A stretch of DNA of 64,000 nt, taken from NCBI GenBank assembly GCA_916610825.1, contig OU744448.1, positions 25,656,174-25,720,173 on the forward strand. The letters are read 5' to 3'. Each line of letters starts with the position of its first letter. The stretch's first letter is position 1. The DNA comes from Haliclystus octoradiatus. Taxonomy: Eukaryota > Cnidaria > Staurozoa > Stauromedusae > Haliclystidae. The translations under genes and the position numbers were made by a program. Shown here in pieces: positions 11,601 to 20,500 of the stretch. Below the pieces are notes generated by a model that saw only the letters and a list, made by a program, of their open reading frames with translations, did no database searches and was not told the DNA's origin.

Positions 11601-13733
11601 CGTTTTACGTGTGTCAATAGGTGTTGTTTGTGTTATTTTAAAAGTATTGCTTAAAATGCACAGAACAGAAAACAGAAAAATTCTTCTCGCCATTGGAGTG
11701 TTTTTCCTAAAGATTTTTTGACGTGTTGATGTTAAAAACAAAACTTCATTCCAAAAATATGAAACAACTTCTTTTTGATATTCATGTATTTGGAGCAATA
11801 GGGAATGCATCTGCATAATTGAATTGGCTGGTAAACGAATCTTATTTTTGAAGATTGAAAGGACATTTTTATGGAATTGCCCATATTATCTAACACTATG
11901 AATCTAGGAAATCCTGAATTGCTACTGAAAACATATTTGAATAGAATAGGGTAGCCTACTGAAACCATAGCTACTGAAATTCACCAAAACTCAAATCTAG
12001 AATGTTCTCATTCTATGAAAAACTAATGAAACACACATTAAATTTGAAAGCTACTGATCATAAAGAGCCCGATTCAGTAGGCCTAGCCTATTTTAGTGAG
12101 TTCTCAGTATGTTTTCAAATTTTCAAAATCTGTAGTGTAAGGAGGCCTAGATAATGAAAATATGTATGAGTGCTGGGAAACCAACAACTAAGTACTTCGC
12201 AAAAACCAAGATTTCACATATAGACTGAGCGCCAAAGAAGTTAAACGGCAGGTTTCTCCAGGCAACTTGAAAATCATTTAAAATCATTGGTGAGCTCTAT
12301 AATAAAATTTGACTATTTCAAGCAAAGCAACGGGAAATTATTTATGGTATTTTTATGAACATTTTATGTGAATTTCAAGTTGCCCGCAGAAACCTGCCTT
12401 TTGGGATATGTGGCGCTCGGTCTAATACCATATCTGTTGAAACATCAAGATTCATAAATACTAGTTGCTGATATACAATATAACTTCAGGATCTTTGCTA
12501 TTAACAGCTAAATTCAATCAAATTGAGTAAAACAAGAAAAGTAGTAATAATCTGTGATAATGCACAGACCATCTTTAATTACACATAGTGGTAACTCCTG
12601 CATGCTTCGTGGCTCTGTGCTGAGCCTTTGACAATGACAAAAACATAGTAATTTGTAAATAATTAGAACTTGAAAATATTACACTTCGATTCTCATTGAT
12701 ATAATATACAGTATCTTAATTGTACTAAATTGAAAGGTAGCCTAATGTCATCAAAGATTGTTCTCTCAATTCGACAGTGGTGCGGCAAACTTCGCTTTTT
12801 GATTATATAGCACATGCCAGACCGTGATGGTTGTTTAAAATCAAGTGGTGACCTCTTCTACATGGTCAATAACATGGCCACGGCAGCTTTCCGAAGAACT
12901 GGTCACGGTACATCGTAGAGAAATCTCAGTTGCGATTGTCAGGAATTATCCATCTTATGTGATTTATTTCAATACTTAATATTAATTATAGAGAGAAAGA
13001 GAACATGATTACATAAATAGCTATTAGTTACAAATACGTACAAAACTGAAGAAAAATTTATAAAAAGCAGTGTAGGCCTATTCATTGAAATAGATCAGTT
13101 GATAGGCTACTACTCGCTAGATGAAGTTACCAAGTCTCGCTAGTTGGTAGATCTGCTGGTTGGTTTCCCACACCCACCCTGCCATAGCGGAATCCATGTA
13201 TGTTATGCCGGATTTATCCGACGTAGAACTGAGTTGATTTTAGGCCAATTTGGTTTCTATGGCGTAGAACTTTAACAATTTTCTAAAGTGTTCAACTAAA
13301 TTTGGGCTTTTTGGCGTATTCTTCAATGCTGACTTGGCGTGGCGTAATTTCGATGTAAATATCCGGCGTTCCAAATACGAGTATTCAGCTATGGCCACCC
13401 TGAAAATACTGATACATGAATTCCATGTTAATCCACTATTAACTTGAACATTCATGATTCATCTTCTCTGGCAGCATGTTTTCAATTGTTTCTATAATTT
13501 TCTATTCGTTTTAAACTATAACACGCAGAACAGGAGTAAAATAACAAAAACTGTGTGTCCAGCTGCATTAAAATATGATTTGAAATTTAACTTCATAATT
13601 ACAAACTCTGTCACTAGGCAATAGTAGCCTAGCTTTGTTAGCTCCTGGGTCCTGGATTACTGTCGAATATGCGATAATAATGTTACAGTCATTGCGATAT
13701 CTTACTTGTGATACAGTTAATTTAACTTACCAT
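5672..13733 (-). CDS. GMFB: Glia maturation factor (ADF-homology, Arp2/3 debranching factor), complete
   Basis: Seven minus-strand exons join in frame: 13731-13733 (ATG only, directly followed by GTAAGTT), 11400-11496, 8828-8877, 8361-8410, 7298-7380, 6877-6950 and 5672-5740. Summed CDS is 426 nt, giving 141 residues, the normal GMF length (138-142). The protein begins M-SANLKVCDIDQEVIK and contains RRKKDKKNAALILKVDKEA, then DEVKDELSEHQPRYFIYSF, HKDGRVSFPLC, GCQPELTMMYSGS and a FEIRDIEELTEEWLAQKL end. These line up one-for-one with vertebrate GMFB/GMFG (for example the DELKDELPERQPRF, DGRVSYPLCFIF and EDLTEEWLREKL blocks). GMF is a single ADF-H domain cytosolic protein that binds Arp2/3 complex and disassembles branched actin. 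Introns are rich in MITEs. Whether it is closer to GMFB or GMFG cannot be decided; it is probably the single pre-duplication gene. Confidence 0.95.
6044..6219. mobile_element. MITE with CAGTGAAACCT termini in GMF intron
   Basis: The ends CAGTGAAACCTGTATA and, inverted, AATAGGTTTGACTG are flanked by TA at 6042-6043 and 6220-6221. Internal phrases such as GACCACTATAGACAGGTGGCC recur in a related copy at about 27490-27680 (GACCACTTTAAACAGGTGACC). Confidence 0.65.
7838..8018. mobile_element. TIR element GCAGGGTCCGACAAAATTTT
   Basis: The left end GCAGGGTCCGACAAAATTTT is answered by TTTTGTCAGACCAGGTCCCTG-like sequence at the right end. Related single ends occur at about 10895-10925 (AAATTTTGTCGGACACTGC) and 29254-29300 (GCAGGGTCTGACAGATG). 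It sits in the GMF intron between exons 8361-8410 and 7298-7380. No coding capacity is visible. Confidence 0.55.
9355..9809. mobile_element. 455-bp MITE with ~59-bp TIRs starting GACCGAGCGCC
   Basis: The left terminus begins GACCGAGCGCCACAGAACTA and continues through AAACGGCAGGTTTCTCCGGG; the right terminus is its inverted copy with about three mismatches over some 59 bp. TA flanks both ends (9353-9354, 9810-9811). A second member is at 12223-12422. Both are in GMF introns and neither encodes a transposase. Confidence 0.85.
10225..10500. mobile_element. Dispersed element with CAATTGGCGCA inverted ends
   Basis: The core 10349-10499 has inverted ends: GCAATTGGCGCATAGTGTCC and TAGGAAACTGTGCGCCAATT. 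Upstream, TTTCCAATTGATCAGGAGTT recurs in inverted orientation together with the ends at about 41890-42135 in the bZIP gene. The two copies are therefore the same repeat in opposite orientation. Confidence 0.7.
10935..11261. mobile_element. 327-bp MITE with GCCTGCGTACCAGCCCC termini
   Basis: Both ends read GCCTGCGTACCAGCCCC followed by a near-identical inverted GGTTTTTTCTGAAACCATAG and GGGTCTGTGAACTAA block, about 70 bp per arm. TA flanks both ends (10933-10934, 11262-11263). It lies in the GMF intron just downstream of exon 11400-11496. No ORF. Confidence 0.85.
12223..12422. mobile_element. 200-bp MITE, second copy of the GACYGAGCGCC family
   Basis: The ends GACTGAGCGCCAAAGAAGTT and, inverted, TGTGGCGCTCGGTC match the element at 9355-9809, as do the inner AAACGGCAGGTTTCTCC blocks. 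TA flanks both sides (12221-12222, 12423-12424). It differs from the first copy mainly by an internal deletion. Confidence 0.8.
13172..13396. mobile_element. TIR element GCCATAGYGGAATCC, copy 1
   Basis: It starts GCCATAGCGGAATCCATGTA and ends TATTCAGCTATGGCC. The interior shares many phrases (ACGTAGAACTGAGTTGATTTTA, cited in part) in inverted order with 20373-20579. It lies in the first GMF intron. No ORF of its own that I trust. Confidence 0.65.
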
Positions 13734-13957
13734 GTTTTATTCTTGTGAGTAACCCTACGTATGTATAATACAACTTGGGCGGGTGTCGGGTTCTTGACTT
13801 CTTGTTCAGAACTTCAGATGTAACGAAAATGGCAAAAATCAGATATTTTCATTCTGCCTCTTTTCAAATCCACAACAGACTGCCTCTGGAGAAAATCTGA
13901 TTAATGCAGTCTACACGCAGACTAGTAATTGCTAGCATAAAATATCGATAGCCAGCC

Positions 13958-14550
13958 GTTAGGTTATTTATCTCAAAGCCGTTATCTCAATGCCGTTATC
14001 TCAAATTGGCCCGATAGTCTGGCCGATTCCATACAAAGATGTTGGATCTATCTAGAAAATCCTCGCTTTGAAGGAGAGCTTTCGATTGGTTTGATTTTTC
14101 GCAAGATTATTTTGATTGGCTGCCAAATATTTAACGGAAGTGATCTTACCGAGAATGGAACGGAAATGAAACGAGAATAGATATTCTAGATAGAGAGATC
14201 CGACTTTGAAACGATAATTGAAAGATTTTGCAAATTTTGATGGCTTTGAGATAAACTGCTTTAGTCATTTTAGATTCATTGACCGATTTGAGATAACGGC
14301 TTTAGTCATTTTAGAAACTATGACCGATTTGAGATAACGGCTTTAGTCATTTTTAGCAGTAAATGGCCGATTTGAGATAGCGCCTTCAGTCATTTTAGAA
14401 ACTATGACCGATTTGAGATAACGGCTTTAGTCATTTTTAGCAGTAAATGGCCGATTAGAGATAGCGCCTTTAGTCATTTTAGAAGTTATGGCCGATTTGA
14501 GATAACGGCTGTAATCATTTTAGAAGTAATGGCCGATTTGATATAACAGT
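13958..14550. repeat. 42-bp tandem repeat (CCGATTTGAGATAACGGC) with an inverted outpost
   Basis: From about 14240 to 14550 the unit CCGATTTGAGATAACGGC plus TTTAGTCATTTTAG repeats about seven times with steps of 41-43 bp (unit starts at 14283, 14324, 14367, 14408, 14451, 14492 and 14533). At 13965-14030 the same words appear inverted (GCCGTTATCTCAAATTGGCC), so the whole block can fold back, enclosing about 200 bp of non-repeat sequence. Confidence 0.85.
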
Positions 14551-15609
14551 TTAGTTGAATAATGTTTACATAACATATAATTACATCCTCTCTAGAAAGT
14601 ATAACAGCGCCATAAAGTAAACAAGGATTATTATATACGAAGTAATTTTATGCCTATAATTTGTAACAGGAACAAAACAATGTAACAAGATACGCCCGAC
14701 AAATGACAGACATTGTTTAGACATACAAACCACGGAGAATAACCAAACCAAAAGCGAAACAATAACCATGTGCAATGTACCTGCCTCAATTAAGGAATCT
14801 GTCTTTTTGAAAAAACTAAAAGTAAGTTGCTATATCAACACACGTAATAAATTGTAATCTACCTTATGTAAGTATGGTTTGAGATTTGGTCAATGCCCTA
14901 CGTTTTTGTATAAAATGAAGAATTAAATAGTGTCACCAACTTTGTCCATTCAAGTATATCCTACTCAATATTCCTAACAAAATGTAAATATCAGAGACAT
15001 CAAAGCTTGTGTCAGACTGAAAGTACAACTGATTTATGATAGTATTCTTCCCTCCCTTAAAAAATACAATGTACGTATAAAATTTTAATTTTACACTTAT
15101 TCTGAATCTTATTCCAACAACGCATTTAGTTCCATTCAACTTAAAGATGTTCACATGTTGAACCTCTTAAAATCTTAATCTATAGATGATTCATTATGAA
15201 TTTTAGGCTGCCTCCGGCAGCTTTTTTCTAGCTTTTTTTAATCGTGAAAATGGAATAAAGAAAGATATGATGAGATATTTTTGTCAAAATCAACATTATT
15301 TGTTTATCAGAGGAGTAATATGTTGCAATGCATGCTATCTATGCATAATGTTTTTGATAAATCAGATATGAATTTATTGCGCGATTGAAAATATGCTACC
15401 GTTTAGTATGTTTTGATTTATTCACATAAATGATTTGAATTTTACAATGTAACTATCTTTTTTTATGCCTATTCATCCGTTTAGTATGTATTTGACTCTG
15501 GGCCGGTCAGAATCATTATTTAGATTTCTATACTGTGCTATATAAAGTATTGAACAGAAACTTATTACTTTTTTCACAAAGAATTAAAGACATAATAGGA
15601 TAGTTCTAT

Positions 15610-15920
15610 TCAAAGTACATCAAAGACATACGCCCTCTGATCAGTACTACTTTCCTAACCATTTGATTTGGGCTTGTTCTGTTTCATGGTGTATAGTCAT
15701 TTTCTCATAATGGGAAAGATGCCCAAAATATATTTTTATGAATGGCAGCTGACAAAAAACGAAGAAAAAAATTTCATGGGAAAAATGCTTTGCAAAATGA
15801 AAATTTGCAAAGGCTTCAAAAAGTATGCCTCAAAAAAGTTTGATGACAAAGCATACCCTTAAAATTATTTCTGGATTTTGAAAAAGGTACCCTTCATGAT
15901 TAGCAAACAGATATCCTAGT
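15610..15920. repeat. Dispersed repeat related to 47424-47767
   Basis: The phrase CCAAAATATATTTTTATGAA, then TTGCAAAGGCTTCAAAAAGT and a GAAAAAGGTACCC end, match 47520-47720 closely in the same order. A more diverged relative is at 57640-57870. This explains the small ORF at 15668-15862, which is not a gene. Confidence 0.65.
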
Positions 15921-16228
15921 CACACAGATTGCGAGGCCGAGGCATGTTTTCGGAGCAAAGATTTCACAATGAAAATTAATTTGACATTTAGGCATCACAT
16001 TATAGAACATCGGTATCCGCTATATTGTAGTACTGTAACTGTACCGCTAAAATGCAGTTAGGGTGTAGGCTCTTCTAATAAAATTAATGTTCATTGATGT
16101 TGACGGTTGCTAGGCTACTTTAATCTGGAACACGTGATAAAGGATACATGATTTGTACTTCCGTTGAAATATAATTTCCTTTTTGTGTTTTCTGTCACTG
16201 TGAATCTGTGGACAAGATGTCATGTACA

Positions 16229-16245
16229 AGGTCAAACAATGACCT
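16229..16245. promoter_or_regulatory. Perfect inverted AGGTCA half-sites, 5-bp spacer (possible nuclear-receptor site)
   Basis: AGGTCA at 16229-16234 and TGACCT at 16240-16245 flank AACAA, a perfect inverted repeat about 85 bp upstream of the BPI-like start codon. AGGTCA is the classical nuclear-receptor half-site. A chance match cannot be excluded. A further half-site-like word (GACCTTT) follows immediately. Confidence 0.35.
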
Positions 16246-16329
16246 TCGACCTTTTGATAAGATTTTGTTGAAATAGGGAAAAGATTTACGATGAGATAAC
16301 AAAACTTTGCAAATTGTTGGAGTGGTCAA

Positions 16330-17259
16330 ATGCATTTGAACAGCAGCTCAAGACTTCCATTGGTAGCTGTGTCGATTTTAATTTTCTCTTTGGTGCTTGT
16401 ATCGAGCAAATTTGGTCGTAAAATAGATTCCTTCGCCCTTTCTACTGCGTTACGAAATGTTGTTGGAGAGCATAATTTACATGGAAATAAAACAGCCCCC
16501 TACTCTCTAGGGGTAGTAAAATATGACATTTTTAAGATTAGAATAAAACATCTCAATTTTGAGACGAATTCTATGAAAATTTCAAAAGAGAAAGTAATTT
16601 GGAGAGTTGAACATGTTGAGTTTGACATTGAAGGGGAATTCTCACTTGGTGGAAGTTTGCCATTGTTTGGTCACGATAATGGAGATTTTTCGATTTTGCT
16701 ATCAATCGATAAAATTAAAGTTACTCTTGACATAGACCATGTATATGAACTGAGAAATTCTCCAGTGATTAATTGTGATGGTGACATCGGGGATTTAGTG
16801 ATACGAATTACAGGCAAGCATGGATATATCTATGAAAATCTAATTAATCCTTCTTTAGATGCTATCAAATCTAATATCAAATTGAAATTTTGTAATTCTA
16901 CGAAGATTTTCATATCTCAAGCTATTACAAAAATCCCTGAAGATGTTATGAGTAAAAACCTTCACGCTTTTCAACATTTTGGTATTGCGATATTTAGCAT
17001 TTTATTTGAAATTACAAACATTATTGGTTTCATTTCTTTTCTAGTTATTGTAATTATTATTTGTGTAACTATGTCTAGTATCTTGTGTTTGAACTTGTAT
17101 CAAAAAGGTGTAAGTTTTTATAAGATTTGCAATAGTAAACGAAGTTATTATTTCAGGCATAAAGATGTAAATAGTAATCATTTTGCAATACCAATGTTTC
17201 CCATTTCAGGAGGTGTAACTTCTGATAAAATAGAACATGTAAAATTAAAATTGTATTGA
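16330..17259 (+). CDS. BPI/LBP-like (TULIP) lipid-binding domain protein with C-terminal membrane anchor
   Basis: A single uninterrupted 309-codon exon. Residues about 8-26 (LPLVAVSILIFSLVLVSS) form a signal peptide. Residues about 27-205 resemble the N-terminal barrel of the BPI/LBP/PLUNC family: an amphipathic first helix, the GEFSLGGSLPLFG and FSILLSIDKIKVTLDI strands, PVINCDGDIGDLVIRITG, then KLKFC; the two cysteines (149 and 188, 39 apart) match the single conserved disulfide of BPI-type domains (135-175 in human BPI). Potential N-glycosylation sites are N53 and N189. Residues about 217-256 are strongly hydrophobic with at least one transmembrane helix, followed by a ~53-residue basic tail. 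BPI proper has two barrels and is secreted; here there is one barrel and an anchor. BPI-family membership is inferred from motif order. The ligand is unknown; lipid or endotoxin binding at the cell surface is a guess. TIMM50 starts only 290 bp downstream. Confidence 0.75.
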   Translation: MHLNSSSRLPLVAVSILIFSLVLVSSKFGRKIDSFALSTALRNVVGEHNLHGNKTAPYSLGVVKYDIFKIRIKHLNFETNSMKISKEKVIWRVEHVEFDIEGEFSLGGSLPLFGHDNGDFSILLSIDKIKVTLDIDHVYELRNSPVINCDGDIGDLVIRITGKHGYIYENLINPSLDAIKSNIKLKFCNSTKIFISQAITKIPEDVMSKNLHAFQHFGIAIFSILFEITNIIGFISFLVIVIIICVTMSSILCLNLYQKGVSFYKICNSKRSYYFRHKDVNSNHFAIPMFPISGGVTSDKIEHVKLKLY

Positions 17260-17549
17260 ATTTTGCTTGTAATGAGTGTATGAATTTTTAGTGGTAAAAA
17301 ATTTGGGAAATGCTGCAGTATATATTTAAGAATTTAATCAGATTTCGGCATTATGATTATTGTCTGCCTTGAATCATGGAAGAATGATTTCAAAACAAAG
17401 GTCTATCGGAAATTAGACTTTGAACCTATTTCTATGTTTCAAAAACTATGAACATTGTCAAGTTTTGAACATGTATGATTTATTCGAATTAAATACGCCA
17501 CAAAAGGAAGTCTCTCTTGCGTGTTTCATTACATTCTTAACATTTCAAG

Positions 17550-20500
17550 ATGGCTGCATCAACGAAATTTTTGAGCTCAAGTTATCGATGCTTTTTACGA
17601 AATTCATCCGTTTTGCGGTTGTCTCGCAATTCTAAAAGTAATAATGTGAATCAAAAATTCAATAGAAGAACATACTATGTCAAACCTAAAGAAAAGAAAG
17701 GACCAAGTTCGAAGGCATGGGGAGCTGCAGCAGCTATAACTTGTGGAACCTTAACCGGCGTTGTGATCTATTTAGGTGAGTAACTGTGCTTGGGAGAGAT
17801 ATATATGGCTGCATGTTACACGACATTTTCGAGCCCAACACATACCAAGTTACTTGTCAACTAATTTTACTATATCCTTTCATCTTTTCTAGGACATCCA
17901 GCTAATGAAGCAGAGGTTAGTATAATTAGATAGAAATTAGAACAACATTGCCCAATTTGTCCTGAGCTGCTGACTCTTGACTCCTTTTAAAGTCAGTCAG
18001 TCTAGAATGTAGACCCTTCCTATATAAATATTTATAATTTTAGAAATCAATAGTAATGTAAAAGCCACATTTTCGCAAGAAATTCCCCAATGATTGAACT
18101 CAGAGGTAATGTAATAATAATTGAAGTCCTTATATGTCCTTACGTACTAATAACAAAATTATTCTGCTATTCGTCCGTACGGACCAATAACAAGGATTTT
18201 TTTCGTTATTCGTCCGCATGGATCCTTGGGGATAGGGAGAGTCGTTACCAGGCTTCATTCAAGAATTGGCGCCACTTTCACGCTGAACATATTTTCGTCG
18301 TTTCTCATTGTGGAAGGTCGCTAATGAAATATTATTTGTCCAACTAGTTTAGTTAATTTAATTCAATCAAATCTGCTTTATTTGTCGGTGGTACCAAACT
18401 TGCTTGCTTACAACATACAAGACTAATCTCTTTGCTGCCAAACACAAATCTTGGAAAGGTTTGTGTTTGCCTCGATCATCGAAGAGCCGTTGCCGTAAAA
18501 GCTGCCATTTTTTAATAAAATAAAATAAAATGCGTTTTCAAAGTATTCGATTGAAGCTTTAAAAGACATTGTAATTAATTTGAAAGGAAGAATATGCTTC
18601 ATGTTACGATTTTCTGTATTTGTTTTTCTGTATAAAAATTCTTCAATTTGTTTGTGTTTTCCTCGATCATCGAAGAACCCCCGGAAAGAGCCGCAGAGGC
18701 TGCCATTTTCACGTCGTAGAACTTAAAATGCGTTTCGAAAGTTTCATTGATGCTTTTAAAGATATTGAACATAATTCATTTGAAAAGAAGAATATGCTTT
18801 ATACTCACAATATTTTTGATGTGTTTTCTGTAAAAAAGACTAACAGAACAGTATAAACCTCTGATAGCACAACTGTTGCTACCGACCGTAGCAACTTGAA
18901 GATATAATTGTGATTTAAATTACTATAGGGGAGACCGGGTACACATCGGACGCTTTTTGGTTTCTTACTTCTAATTATTTCATTTTTCGCTCGAAACAAA
19001 TAAATTGTATATCATTTAATAGCTAATGTGCCAGGTTTAAAAGGGTAAATTGTTGGAAAGTTAATATTTATTGGAGTGCCGAGTATTTGATCATTCTTTT
19101 ACCCCTAATTGAGCGGGGTGACTTCGGCCAGACTGGGGTGACTCTGGACAGTGAATGTAAACTCTCAACAATGCACGAAACAAATGTTTATTGACATCTA
19201 TCGAAAGCTTCATCATTCATCTACTCAGAGAAATCGATGAAATTATTCATAAATTACAAACCATGCTAATATTTATAATTTCTTTAGGGCGTCGAAGTCG
19301 TCATCGAAAGCCGTAGATTCAAGTGATACCTCAGCGGCCCAAAACGAAAACAAAACATGCTCGTAAATCAACAAAAGAGTAAACCAGACTCTCCGACATA
19401 TATAAATTGAGACATATCTGTAATTAAATGCACTTCATACTTGATTTTTCATCCACAATTTGATATTCTATTTAACTAGACCATATTATTTCCATATATT
19501 CTAAGCCGACGGGTCACGCATCCTCTGAAATGTTAACACAACATCACAGCTAGAGCGTGTCAAATTTGAATGGAATGAGAAACGTGACACCCACTTAATT
19601 TCGGATTTACCATTGTTTCACAGCTTGATATTTTACTTCTTCATTGCTTTGCTATGTTATGACGCTCTGACCGTAGTCACCCCGTTTATAAACATTGAAG
19701 AATATCATTCCAGTAGTTGAATTTTCAAAGCGCACTTGCATGAAACTTCAGTATGAGGCACACAACGTCACTGGCTTCAAAATGGTACCAAATATCAACA
19801 TGTTGGTTGCGTGGATTTTATTCGTCGAACTTTTTCTTCGAGAACAAATAATGCACAAAAGCCGGACAAAGTTTCAAACCATAATAACTTTTTTATTACT
19901 TGATGAATTATCTAAAATTTTGGCAATAGGTATATTTTACCTTTGTATTTAACATACTGAGAGATTGTATTTTTATTTAAACTAAAAACTAAAAACTAAG
20001 GGTGACCCCGGTCTCCCTTACCACCTGACCCTTAAATAAAAATAATCATTACGACATAAATAAGCTATTAAAAAGTGATATTTGTAACCTATTTTCAAAG
20101 TTACACAACGGACAAATAATTTATTATTCAATTGTTGGTACGTACGGACAAATAATGTACTGTATTTTTTTATTATTATTGGTACGTACGTACGAATAAT
20201 AGGGATTTACTTGGTATTCGTCCTTAGATTACGGACCAATAACATAAATTTTTCGTTATTCGTCCGTACAGACAAATAATCAAAACAATTTGTTATTTGT
20301 CCGTACGGACCAATAAGGGTAGCCAATAATAATATAGTGTGTAGGCTTACCACCGGCAGACAATGAACATTCAGGCCATAGTGGAATCCTCGTTTTTGGA
20401 ACGCCAGATGTTTACGCCAAGTCAGCATTCAAGAATACACCATAATCCCAAATTTAGTTGAAAACTATAGAAAATTACTAAACGCCAAGGAAACCAAATT

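Larger units (their letters stand above)
13734..16228. other. Intergenic region upstream of GMF and of the BPI-like gene
   Basis: The GMF promoter must lie just right of 13733 on the minus strand. I saw no TATA box I would defend. The region is otherwise filled by the tandem repeat listed at 14240-14550, an AT-rich spacer to 15600, and a dispersed repeat at about 15610-15920. Short ORFs at 14581-14775 (-) and 15668-15862 (+) look accidental; the latter is repeat-derived. Confidence 0.45.

Noticed and set aside
15668-15862. Small ORF and its counterpart at 47407-47673
   Set aside because: Both are inside copies of the same dispersed repeat; similarity between them reflects repeat homology rather than a gene.
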